Assembly (NCBI RefSeq): GCF_030463565.1
Contig: NC_134652.1
Location: forward strand, 9,141,897 to 9,205,896
Direction: 5' to 3'
DNA from: Pelecanus crispus
Lineage: Eukaryota > Chordata > Aves > Pelecaniformes > Pelecanidae
DNA length: 64,000 nt
This document shows, in pieces, positions 1 to 11,900 of the stretch. The notes beneath the pieces are model-generated. The model ran no database searches. It was not told the origin of the DNA and saw nothing but the letters and a program-made list of their open reading frames with translations. Every line of letters starts with the position of its first letter. The first letter of the stretch is position 1. The translations under genes and the position numbers were made by a program.

Positions 1-429
1 GAGCGATGCAGTAACGTTAACGGATCTGTTGACATCTTGTGCTGGCTAAAACACCTTTCACAAGAGGGCCCTAGTAACTGCAGCTTACCATAAGAACTGC
101 TGGTCTATCTTATCCCATACTCTGTCTGTTACAGTTTCCGAAAAGTAGATGCCCAGAAAGCATATTGTGGTAATTCCCCCACTGTCTCTACTAACTCCAA
201 CAGTTTACATCTCAAGGCCTTCCAGTTAGCCAGTCCTAGCAGGTGATAGCAAAGTGAGGGAATGGCATGGGGATTTATCCTTTAATGCCTCCCCGGCTTG
301 GTAGACAGCCATTCCTGTGGAAACCGATGCTCTATTCTCATTCTTTGTATCTGCTCTTCTGGGTACTTCTAGCTTGTACCTTGGCCCCTTACCTCTCCAG
401 GACAGTGGGAGGCTTGTTCCTTCTGTAGG
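1..429. other. Unique sequence, no gene seen
   Basis: This stretch precedes the first CR1 tail. A 73-codon open frame on the minus strand has no recognisable family features and no splice context. No RNA gene, tandem repeat or transposon end is evident. The sequence just before 430 may be a more diverged upstream part of the CR1 copy, but I cannot place that boundary by eye. Confidence 0.6.
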
Positions 430-513
430 GTCTGAACAACTTTGCATGGAATAGGTTGGGACTTAATGACCTTAGAGGTCCCTTCTAGTCTAAATTGTTC
501 TGATTCTGTGATT
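430..513 (+). mobile_element. CR1 LINE 3' tail, sense orientation
   Basis: The sequence runs through a typical CR1 3' untranslated end: a stretch like GGTTGGGACTTAATGACC, then AGAGGTCCCTTCTAGTC, finishing in degenerate ATTCTGTGATT octamers at about 500-513. CR1 is the dominant bird retrotransposon. It is usually 5'-truncated and ends in this short octamer repeat rather than poly(A). Only the last 80 bases or so are recognisable and the octamers are mutated, so this is an old copy with no coding part. The left boundary is uncertain by some tens of bases. Confidence 0.8.
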
Positions 514-570
514 ATACCTGTTAGTTTTCTTTTTTAAATGAGGATGATAAGCAATGAGAAATATTCATAT

Positions 571-664
571 AATCATAGAATCATAGAATCATTTAGGTTG
601 GAAAAGACCTTGAAGATCATCCAGTCCAACCATTAACCTAACACTGCCGAGTCCACCACTAAAC
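571..664 (-). mobile_element. CR1 LINE 3' tail, antisense orientation
   Basis: The + strand shows AATCATAGAATCATAGAATC at 571-590, the reverse complement of the CR1 terminal octamer repeat. It is followed by the conserved CR1 segment GGTTGGAAAAGACCTTGAAG and then AGTCCAACC, up to the GTCCACCACTAAACC block that ends near 664. The element therefore lies on the minus strand, with its 3' end at 571 and its truncation point near 664. It is less diverged than the neighbouring CR1 tail at 430-513, so it probably inserted later. No coding sequence is retained. Confidence 0.92.
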
Positions 665-1524
665 CAGTTAAAGGTAGAGTAATAATTTCATGTTTTCTGG
701 CTTGGTGGCATGTTGCACCTTCTCCTTAAATAGCTCGCTATAATCTGCTAATCTGTACTTGCATATGCATAGTTTAATTATTGGTAGCAAAGAAGACAAG
801 GAATGTAAATAATGCAGCAATTAAGGGAAAAAAGGCATGAGAAAGATAATTTTTCATAAGCTAGAAACCTGTCTTTTCTGACCCTATGGATTAGATTTTA
901 TCGGTTGTTATCCAGAAGTAACTTGTTATCAAACAAAGTTGTTCTGTTGACTGTGCAGAAGTTGCGGTTTCTTTGCAAGTTGTGTATTTGCTTTTTAAAA
1001 TAAACTGGCATGATAAACACATATCACTAAAAAAATTGCTGTACTTAACAAGGGTAGGTTTACACATGGAACCACTGCTAACGTAGGGACTTTTTAACCT
1101 TTCTTCTTTTTTGTTTATTAATTGTGCTGTAGTGGTGTTTTTGTCCTTTAAACTAACTTTAAAATACTGTCATTTTAACATCTGTTTTTATGCCTTTTCA
1201 TCTTTCAATCTGTGACAGTGATATATAGGTAACAGTGGAGGGTGGACACGAACAAATAAAAGATGAATTTCATGATGTAGCTTTAAACATTTTGCAATGA
1301 AAATGTGTAATGGTGACCAAGGAAAGTATTGTGTCTTGCAGAATGCTATTGGGAAGGACAACACAGCAGGAGTCTCCACCAGTCACATATCTTCAGAGAA
1401 TTCGCTCGCTCTTCCTACACGCGTCTATCTAAGCACACCGCTCACTCTGATGACACTCGCACTCTCACTCTGTTTGTTCCTAAGCCCATCAGTCGTCTTG
1501 TAGCTGCATTACAAAAGGACGTGT

Positions 1525-1548
1525 AAAAAAAAAAAAAAAAAAAAAAAA
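1525..1548 (+). repeat. A24 homopolymer tract
   Basis: An uninterrupted run of 24 A bases. The upstream 230 bases (about 1290-1524) are richer in C and CT dinucleotides than their surroundings, which could suggest a retroposed transcript with a poly(A) tail. I cannot find a convincing flanking target-site duplication: the heptamer TCTGTTT occurs at 1181 and again at 1549, but also at 1471. I therefore call it only a microsatellite. Confidence 0.9.
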
Positions 1549-4500
1549 TCTGTTTCCTGTCCTCTGTTGTTTATCTGGAATTCCAGGTCTGGGAGCTAAG
1601 CTGAGGCACTCCTGCTAGAACAGTTTCAGTCAGCTGGATTTTTTTTTTTTTTTCCTCTCTAAAAAAGCTTCTTGTGATATTTAGAGGCTTTGTGAAATAC
1701 TTGGTGCAGTGCTACATTCCAAACCCAAAAGGCTTTTGGGCATGCAGTGTTTTAAAGAGACAGAGTGTAAATTTGCCTGTAAAGCGACCTGGTTGGATTA
1801 TTTTAATAATGATTATTTTCATTCTGGCTTTTACCTGAGAAGGAGGATGGCAGTTTTCTTAAGATCCTGTTTATCTCATTGAATGGTTTTGGTTTTCAAA
1901 TTGATTGATTGAACTTCAGACTACCAAGGATGCCAGGCTTTTGTCTAACAGTGAATGTTCTCCCAGAGAGTGGACTTTATGAAACTTCATTTGACAAATT
2001 GCTACTGATGTTAAACTCTTTCAGTGTATTAGCATTTTCCTCTTTAAATGTTTATGTACTGTAAGTGATTCTGCGTTCCCTGCTGAGAAGCCATTAAAAT
2101 TCGCATACAGGTGTAATGTACATCTTTCAGTTAAATTCTCATAAAAACAGTGTGGCATAGAACTTTCTAACAGTACATTTATCTTTCAATTTTAATGATC
2201 TAGCCTTAACAAGGGTGAAGATTCTTTAAATCAACAAGAAGCAGCCATTGTGAAAGCTTGATAAAGGTACCTTTCTTTAAATTTGAGGATAAGCAGTAGA
2301 AAGAAATTTTGCTACAGGTTTTCAGCTGTACAGTCTATGGTCTTCTATGCTTCCATTGTGATAATATAGTCCAGTTATTATACTGTTTGTTTAATAAAAA
2401 TTGCATACAATTTATTTGCTCTACTAAAACAGCATTATCTGTTTATACATAGCTGGTAATGTCAGCTCAAAAAAGTTACAGAAACTTCATGCCTTACTTA
2501 TTACAACATTGTAGAGGGAAAAGAGGTAGCAGGATATCATTTAAACTGTGTTTTATTTCTTAGATTGCTAAAACCAACACAAGAGGATGGTTGATCCAAT
2601 TACAAGGCAGCGTCATGCACACTCACCCATGTGACAGGCTTTTCTCACCCTGGTAGTTCCTGCTGCAGACCTTGGCATTGCTGACATGATGAACTGTTTG
2701 CAAGACCAGTTCCATAAATTGTTTTAATGGTTCGGATGGCAATATTGCCAGTATACGCGATTTTATCACTTTGGTTTTCATTCAGTGACATTGACAGCCT
2801 GTGCTGGCTCATGATGATTTTCTGCAGTATCTAGAAGGAATTCTTTAAAGCTTTAAATGTCATCAAATAGGCAGCAGTTCTCCTAAGGGCTGTCTTTATA
2901 CCTTACTGTGATGGCTTGTTGACTGTTACAGGCAGTTATGTCTAAATGATCAACAGTAATCAGGTTTTGTTTCTAGTGAAAGTAGAAGATAACTTCGCCA
3001 AGCAACGAGTTCATCATGTTGAATTTACAGATTTACATTGAGACTTACACAATTATGCCCAGGCCTGCTCTGAAATGTCCAGATCAGTTATTTGCAATAC
3101 AACTATAAAGTACAAATTACTGTTTTATAAACTGCAATGAAGTTTGGGAGTGTGAAAAATGCACATCTTACTAAGAGATTGTTAAACCTATTGACAAGTT
3201 CTTCTTTTCAGCTTTTTCTTAGCTAACAATAAACACTTTCACAAGTTCTGAAATTCACTTACGTACTTTAGATTATGGTCAAATAATATAGGTTTCAAAG
3301 CACTGTGTATGTGATAGAATTCTAGGATACTCTGTGCCACTGAACATAACAAATTAGACAATATTACTCTTTAATTCTGTACTGATAAGAAACTGCAAAT
3401 TACTTTCAAAGGCATCAGAGCTGCTTTCGGAGAAGAAATATATAGCACATCATTACCAGCAAAGCCCAGGTGGTTCCTGTTGCTCTCCTTGCAGAAGCTA
3501 ATCAAATTATTGAAAACTAGTGACAACAGAAAAAAGATTACGAGATTCATGATTTAAAAAATAAATTATTTTATGTCAAAAGGAGTTGATAATATAACTT
3601 ATTGAAATGCTAATGAACATAGCATTATAATTCAAAAGTCTGACATTATCCAATTAAAAATATTTTCAAAACAAATTCATAAACATTACAATTATTAAAT
3701 CCATCTTTGATCCACAAAGCTTTCTTTAAAATATCATTTGTATTCAGCACATTAAACATTTTAAGCAGTATTGGGAATTTTAATAACCTCCCAGTATGGT
3801 ACATACTTTTTGAAGATTTTTTACATTTTGTTTGATTACAGTATCTCTATTACATTTAATACCAATTATTAGAGCTTTGACACTGTATGATCCAGAATAA
3901 AAGCTATTGATCACTTGTACTGTAAACAACCACCTAATTAGGTTCCGATTACAAAAGAAATTGCTAGTTATCTGATTCAATGAGAGTTACCTTTGGAAAT
4001 AGTTATGTATGTAGTAGTGGAAGACATGGCATTTTATACAGCTAGCCATGTTACCACAATCAAAACAGCATTCAAGCTTTTTTTCCTGTGCAAATTAAAA
4101 GCATACTGAATTCTTAATGAAAAAAATAAATTGCTTATTAAACAGGCAAGAGGTAAAAAAACCCTAAGAGTCTGACACTTAATGAGGTTTTTACAGGCAT
4201 CACCATGCAAATATTGAAAGATTTTTAGAAGTTGGATGTGGTGTGGATGATGTCAATTTAGCATGGTGACCTTGTCAATGCAGTCATTGGCTATAGTACT
4301 GAAGTATGCAAATTGTTTCATTTTTTCCCCTTTCAGTCACTAAAATGCCATGTGTTGAGTGCTCAAAGAACAAACTTAGGCTGGGCTTTATATATTCCTT
4401 TAATACGTTAATTTCATGAATATGACAATAATATAGGAGCTGTCTAAATACAGGATGTACATACAGATGATCTACTGTTTAAACTGTAAATTTAACCAAT

Positions 4501-5987
4501 TCAGTGGTGTATAAATTAAATCATGGGCTACTGTAAACATACACAAAACATCTTTTTCATTTAACATAATGGAACAGACATTGTCAGTGGTATTACTAGG
4601 AGTGAGTATACTCCGCCATGTCAAATAACCTGATTAGTGTTTATGTTTCTTCTTAAAAGTAGTATACACAAAGATAAAACTCAGACTGAAATATATGGCT
4701 AAGGTTTTGCACTATTTAATGTAGATATTAATTCCACAAGCTAGTCCAATGAAAGAGGCACTGAAGATAAACCTTTCAGATATCTGTAAAAATAATAGCA
4801 ATTGAGGCTTTCCCCTGCCCCAGTGCAGGCAGTGACATCTGCCAACGGGTAGCAGCCCTACAGGAGTGTCTGCGCAGTGATTTGGGCAGTGATGAGGAGT
4901 GCAGCCCTCGTTTCATTGACTCCGCTCTCTGAGACCACGGCTGCTTCAAGGGAATGGAGAGGGAGGCAGCGAGCACTGAGCAGGAGCCATCTGTCCATCT
5001 TCACTGGGGCACTGGCTGCTTTCCATTGAACAGCTTCATTCCCACTGTGTCATCAGGAAGAATTAGGAGGAGCAGGAATTCTTGATAATTTCAAAGCATT
5101 GCATAGACATACTCTGTCTGGAGACTTATTCCCAGCCTTTTTTTTAAATGAAATTACGTCCCTCTAAGACCCAACCTTTTGAATATGAGGCTGTTCACAA
5201 TTTATGGAGTGTTGCCGTTTCAATCAGTAGACTGAAAACATGAAAATATACAGCTTTGCTAAGCCGGTGCAATTAGGCTGGAGATGAAGAAAACAGAGAA
5301 GGAATCACCTTGAAATCTCAATCTAATTTTAATTTGTGATCGTTGGCTTAATCACGACGATATGTCCATGAAGGAGAGATGGTGAGAAACCAGTGAAGGA
5401 GAAGAGCGAAACTCAGAACAGCTCCCTGAAGGGACATACATTTTGTGTACGTCAAGTGACAGGAGTATCTCATACTTAGAGCAGTGACACTCATTGAAAT
5501 AAAGGAGCTGGATTCTGCTAGGAACAACAGCTCCTTCAGAGCAAGCAGTAAAAGGTGGAGGAATGAGCAGTTATTTACACAGCAATTATAACTTTCTTTT
5601 ATAAAATGCAATTTTTTGTCTTCAACGCCAAGGTGGATCTACCTCACTGAAAAATACACGTTCACTGGCAGGACTTCTGCATTAAAACTGTTCTGGGCTA
5701 AAGAGGCCTCCAGGGTTGTTTTATGCCCATAAGGTTAGTCAGATTCTACCTGATGTCCCTGTCATCAAATAGAAATATATTTGCTTCTGATGAACTTGGC
5801 AGAGAAATTAACCCAGTGACTTGTTAAATATTTCTCATCTTTAAATATTTGCTTTTTCTTCCCAGCTCAGTTCCTCCTATGACATTTCAATTATTGGATA
5901 TTTCAGCCTCTCCTTTAACTTCGGAAGGTCATTTTCTCCATACTCTACAGTAATCCACTTTGTAGATTTGCCTCAGTGTTGGTCTTC

Positions 5988-6004
5988 TTTTTTTTTTTTT
6001 TTTT
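5988..6004 (+). repeat. T17 homopolymer tract
   Basis: An uninterrupted run of 17 T bases, followed about 25 bases later by a separate run of about 12 A bases (about 6027-6038). The two can pair with each other to form a short hairpin. No element boundary is visible around them. Confidence 0.85.
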
Positions 6005-8626
6005 AATTACAGCCTTCGCTTCTGAGAAAAAAAAAAATGTGATCAGGAATATGTCTCTACTGAACAACCAACACCTTTACAAGGGAGGAAATTGCAAGTT
6101 CTCATTTTATCTGTTTAGCACTGGTTTGACTAGGACAAGCTAAAACATGATGTTGCTATTCCCCAGATGGGATTTAAAAATTAGTTTGGTACTGAATAAG
6201 GATTAGAAATTTTTAAACTCTCACAATCTTTTAGAAATATTTAAATACTTCTAATGTATTTTCCAGCTGGAATTTCAGTCAAATAGATAAAAGTCTCACT
6301 AAGTAGTATATTTTTTCAAGAGTAAGAAGTTTCATTGGGAAATTTTGATGGGTCCATTTTTAAGGTAAAATCAGGGAGGGTGGTGAATTCCCATTTTTAA
6401 CTTAGTATTATCTTGACTTTCGTACACCCTTGCTCCATGTTCTCTTCATCTGTTTGCCTTCAGGGGACTGTTATGCTTAATAGATACATATTAGATATGG
6501 TCACCTCAGTAATCAGAAGCCAAGTCCTGCAACTCCTACTTAGATGCTTCATCTCTTTTATCATTTGTAAAACCCAGAGCAGCAAATTCAAGATGTGGCC
6601 TAAAGGTTATCTGACGTTTAAAAGAGCACAGGGTCAACCAATTCCTCAGTAGCATTTCTTATCAACATAGATTGTGGTATTATAAATTGGTACCATCTAG
6701 ACTACTCACTAAAGTTCTCCGAGGACCTTCAACCAGAGCAGTTGCAGTTTCTGCTGTTTTACCTTTGCCAGGTGCCAAAAGCTGAACTTTGCCGTGCATA
6801 CACTTAGAGCTAATTGCTGCCTAGATCACAGCAGCCAAACCTGATCCCTCTTCAGCAAGGGTTCCCCTTAGCCCATTTTTCCCTGCTTTTAGTGCTTCCA
6901 ACACATTTTAATTCTTTCACACTACTTTTTAATTTGTCAAAAGGAGAATTTCCTAGAATCTGGGAGAAAAGGAGTCATAGCTTTAAGGGTAATTTTCTAC
7001 AAATTCCTCCTGCCAAAATACCACAATAATTGACCTCTTATGGACTTCTATCTTCCAAAGCATTGAATACCCCCTGCCCAGCGCCTTCAGTCCTTATGAA
7101 ACTGAGCAGGAGTTTTGGGGATTCGTCTTCCAGTAAATGAGGCCATGTTTGTTTTCAGGCTTCTTCAAGCCACTCATTCTACGAATTGATGTTATGGATC
7201 AACATAAGTAATTAGGGACAGCGTTGTGGCATTATGCTACTCCCCATGTTGGCCAGCTCATGTCAAGCAGTTTTCCAGCATTGGTACCAGTGATGGTACC
7301 TGATGGCTCCTTCAGCTGGACATCGCTTTGACAGTAGGAGATGACATTCAAAGTCCTGCTGTTGTAAGTGTGAAAATGTTTTGCCTTTTATTGTTTTATT
7401 CTTGTCTGAAATATGGCCTTCGCCCCACCCTTTTCTGAGTTCATTCTCTTGATTTACTTGGAAGCACCAAAGAGCTGAAAATGGCTGACGCCACCCAATT
7501 CTTGGTACCAGTCTCAGTAACCAAAGTCCATCTCAGGTCAGTCATCTCAGTCCATATTTACTGACCAGTTGCATAAAAGCAGTACCACAGCTGGCACTAA
7601 CAGGTAGCAGCATTCTTCTGGCCGACCACAGATGCCCTGGTAACACAGTTATGTTGGCAATAGCTGGTCTGTATTGTACCCAGCCTTTGTGTCTACTTCA
7701 TCACCCAGGCCTGTCTAGCCAGTGCGAAGTTCACTTAGACCACAGGAATAAACCTTTTCAGAGCTACAAGCTGACAAGTAGATCATGCCAGGCTTGCTAG
7801 CTGTGAGGAATAAGTTGATTTTGACCACTGCACTTGTCCTTAGGTAGAAGCTTAAAAGGTACAAAAGCTAAACCCTATAGATTTACCAAACCACAGGGAG
7901 GTGTAAACTCCTTCAAGCACAGAAGCCAGCAAATCTGCTGAAACTCTGGAGCAATTTTCAAAATAAAATTAAAACATCATGGTCCTCTCCTGATAATGTT
8001 TATGCAATAGGAGATATATGACAGAAGGAAGCTTTTGTCAAAAACAGGAGAAAGCCTGAAGATGCAAAAATTACTGTTTAGGGAACCACCATTTATTTTA
8101 GCAGGAGATACTGCAGAGAACACACTGCTGAGAAATAGAAGTGTGTGTCCTGATAGGTAGAAGACAGAGAAATCATACGTTTATTTGACTTACTTAATTG
8201 GCCCATGGAAGCTATTCCCCCTTTTGAGAGGTGCAGCAATTCTCTTAGGAGTATGCTAACCAAAAATGCAGCTGATGGGAGCACAGTGTCTCTTTCGCGT
8301 ATCCCCAAACCTGATTATCCGTAAGGACATCCTCTGCACTCTTCTGGGTGGGGCAAAGACTTAAGTGAAAGTTAATTCAAGAAGAGTGTAAGGATTGTTA
8401 GAGGTGGAACAAAGCCCGGCACTGGATTGCATCTGGCAGTCGGGAGTGTGCAACCTGGACTGAGCTGAGTCACACACTGCTTGTAAAGAAAAGTAAGTGG
8501 AGGTAAAAACTGAAAGCAAAAAATATGGTCTTGAACTTTACTTCCTCTCTGGGAGGGTCACAGTAGAAGTGAGGCATAAACCCAACCTCTACCTCTTCCC
8601 AGTACCCTCTCTTGGATCTGGATAAG

Positions 8627-8643
8627 AAAAAAAAAAAAAAAAA
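8627..8643 (+). repeat. A17 homopolymer tract
   Basis: A run of 17 A bases inside otherwise unremarkable sequence. No upstream retroposon body is recognisable. Confidence 0.85.
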
Positions 8644-8876
8644 TCCAAAAGGGAGGTATTGGAAGAAATTGCTTCAAAGCACTGCAACACGTGGGAAACG
8701 TAACTGGTTGCAATTATCAATCTCTGTGTTCTCCCCTCCCCCAAAATTATTGCTACCGAGCTTGCTTACCAGGGTCTGTATGATGTTTTGTGGAGCATTA
8801 CTTAGTGCTGAAATGATTAGCTGTGATTAGTACCGCTCATGCTGGGAAGGTGTATGTGTCTGTCACCTGAGGGTAC

Positions 8877-8914
8877 GTCTAAATTTGCACTTTTTGAGTA
8901 AAGTGCAAGTAGAC
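8877..8914. repeat. Short imperfect hairpin next to a GGGTACGTCT motif
   Basis: The arms TTGCACTTT (8885-8893) and AAAGTGCAA (8900-8908) pair perfectly around a 6-base loop. They are extended by an outer GTCTA (8877-8881) / TAGAC (8910-8914) pair, with three unpaired bases on one side and one on the other. The immediately preceding GGGTACGTCT (8871-8880) resembles the terminal bases of old amniote hAT-type non-autonomous DNA transposons. I see no matching terminus on the far side, so that origin is only inference. The stem is too short for a canonical microRNA precursor. Confidence 0.5.
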
Positions 8915-8919
8915 AAGGG

Positions 8920-11900
8920 CTGCAGCAAAGAGGAAAAAGCAGGGGAAGGCTCAGGTAAAAGTAGTTTTTGTTATATCACAATGATAAAGGGATTAATTGA
9001 GGGTAGGCAGAAATGATGCAGATAAAGGTAACTGGTAGCATTGGGACCCAGGAAGACTGGCATTCACTGTGAACTGAGGATATCCAATGTTAGTATTTTC
9101 CTACTTTTTTTTTTTCCTCTTTTTCCAAAACTTTCTGTCTAAAACATGCTTCCATTTTCTGGAGGAAATTCTTACACAAATACTTATTGTGTAAATTCTA
9201 TGCTGTCTTACGGATTTCTGTACATCTCACTGCAGGTTATTATGTGTCAGGTCTTCAGTTATAATGGCTGGTAATTTGTTGTAAAAAAATAAAAACACTG
9301 TTCACTTGTTCCTGTTGACTGACTTGGACATTGCTCTGAGGACACTGCTCTTTGGACCGTCCACACTTTGGAAGTCAATTCATGATGTTTGGCGTTTTCT
9401 GTTAGCATAATCCTCCTGCATTAGTATTGTACATATCCAGAAAACAATCCCTCTCAATAAAACATTATTCTCTTTTTTTATTAAAAAGCATGTTTTTGTG
9501 AGAAAGATTTCCTGGTGGTTCTGTTTTGATTTATACAAAAGAAAGGAAGCTTGACTGGCAAAAAAAAAAAAAAAAAAGAAAACAAGCTTATTAGAGGTTG
9601 ATCTCATTGTTCCCTGTTGTTTTACAGTCCACTATGATCTAAGAAAATAAGAAATAAAGCTTTTCCCTTTAAATATCCGTGCATTTGCTTGCTCCCTAGT
9701 CTTTTTGTGTTAGTGAATGTGGCCTGCAAAATTACAATGAGCAGGGAATATCAGATGGAAATGATGGAAAGACGGGCACCAGAGTGGCCAGCTGGCCCTA
9801 TTCATACTTGTTCACTCTCTGGCAGGCAAACACGCCTCCACACCCATCCCACCCCTTCATCCTGCCAGGCCAGAAAGAAAAGGCTCGCTCCTATTTTCAC
9901 ACAATGGGAGCAAAAGAGCTGCAAAGGCTTGGAAGACAAAAGGGTCGGCGGCAGGGATATTTTAGGAAATGCAGAGTGTGCTGGAAGGGGAAGTGGACAA
10001 ACAAGCTTTCATGATGCACTTGCTTGTGTTGATGACTAGAACCCAGGACAATGATTTCAACATTTCCTCATATTCAAACTGAGACTTAACAAATGAATAT
10101 ATTATGGGGAAAGAGCAATCACATCTGCCCGTGAACAAACTGCTGCACAGCAAAGGGCAGGCCAGAGCCTCCTACCATTTTAAGGCCAGACAGTTTCAAT
10201 TGCTGTTGCCTCAGAGAGGGAGAGCAAGGTTTCGGGGGCAGGATGCAAGAAGGAAAGGCGGGAGTGGTAGAAACGCACGTAATCCAAGATGAAAGGGCTG
10301 CTCTTTTAGGGCTGAAAATACTTTCCCAACCAACACAGCAGCAGGCCACCATCCTACATGTTCGCCATCATGTTTTGGCAGCTGCGAAGGGGCTAGAGTT
10401 GCATGGGGTGATGCAAGCAGGAGATGTTTAGCTGTCCTGGCATCGTTTGCTGCTCAGATGATCTGTGTTTTTGGAGGTGGGAGGGGAAGGCAGCAGAATC
10501 TGTATGGGAGCATCCAACAGCTCAGCTTGGGTTCCTGGGCCACCTATTGAAGTTGCTTGGATTTAGGAGTCACTCTGCTGCTATTACAGTCCTGTGCTGC
10601 AGGTACTTCAGCTCCTGCAGTGCCATCTCCCAAGTGTTTAACCATTTCAGAGACACAGAGTTGGGGAATGCGATGCACAAAAGCAATCAAGATGTTTGAC
10701 AGTATGAGTTAGCATTAGGCTTTCCTTCACCGTGCTTTCCCTCTTCCTCTATGCTGCCAGAGCACCAGCACGGTGAAATAGAACAGGGAGGGAGGGACAG
10801 TGGTGAAGCCTCTGTTCAAGAGGTATAGCTCCATGACAAACTCGCCGAGCAGCAGCCTCTCTGGGGACAGAAGAAACCAAGCTGCGTTCGACACTGCTAA
10901 GCAGACAGCTATGCATGACCAGATGGGTTCTTTTGTGTGCATCATCTGTGGGTTTGATTTTTAGGATTTGGTTTGGTGATTTTTTTTTTCCCCCCTAAAC
11001 TTTTAATTGTTGCTGTTCACACGTAGGCTCCCTTTCACAGTTTCCCTCTGGGTTGCGAGATAATGGCGACACAGCTACTTTTACTGGATAAAGGCCAGCT
11101 GGGTAAGTTAGTACCAGGGGTCTGCCTAGAAGGTGCACAAACGTAAGCCATTGTGCCACCTTGCCCTTCTTCCACATGTCTATATATGCCATTAATAAAG
11201 AATGATGCCTCATAGCATCAATCTCTTGTTGTGACAGAGAGGACCAGTGTCCTCATGAGGAAATTGCCTTCTCTCTCCACTGTTCTGGATGCTAGGTGTT
11301 AAACAAACAGTGCCCCTCACACCAGGCAATTTGTCTGACTTTCGGTAGGAACGATAGTAAGGTCTAGTGATACCCAGGTAAGTAGGGTTATCTACTTTTA
11401 ATGACATTTATAGAATCATTTCAGTTAAATGGGTTGAGTTATGCAGCGACATTTTAAATGACACCCTGACAGGCAGATGAAGAAAGTAGTTTGACATCTT
11501 CAAAGCGAGCATATGATGGACATGTTAAAGGGGGCAAATAGGCCAGCTTCCCATTAGGAGTTTTCTTAGAGATGAGGTTCCAGTGCGGCATTAAATCAGT
11601 AGAGGATGTCTATGTCTAGGACATGGATTTTGGAAAGGTGGTCTTAACCATTTTCCAAGCATGCTCCTACAGCTCTCCAAACCACTCTGCCCAAGCAATC
11701 GGCCAGCCGTGACACTTGCGCAGCTCCTGTGTGTTGGCAACAAAATCTGTTTGTGTTATTGTCTGCTTCATGCTGAATTCTGTTTTACATTCAGAGACGG
11801 CAGTATGATTTCCTGAAACAATTTTTTGGTAACAATAAACTCAATTGTTTTGGTGATATGCATGTCTTTTTTTTGGCCCCAAATACAAATTATACTCCCT

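Larger units (their letters stand above)
665..8870. other. AT-rich unique sequence with homopolymer runs
   Basis: I see no supportable gene in this stretch. It is AT-rich and holds several homopolymer tracts: A24 at 1525-1548, T15 at 1639-1653, T17 at 5988-6004 and A17 at 8627-8643. The open frames here (up to 87 codons) have biased or nonsensical composition and no acceptor or donor sites that join them. A KpnI-type inverted pair, GGTACC-AGTGAT-GGTACC, lies near 7282-7299 and looks fortuitous. Scattered AATAAA hexamers occur, as expected in AT-rich DNA, with no associated transcript evidence. Confidence 0.6.

Noticed and set aside
7282..7299. GGTACC inverted pair
   Set aside because: It is only a doubled restriction-type hexamer with no extended stem, and is expected by chance in 64 kb.
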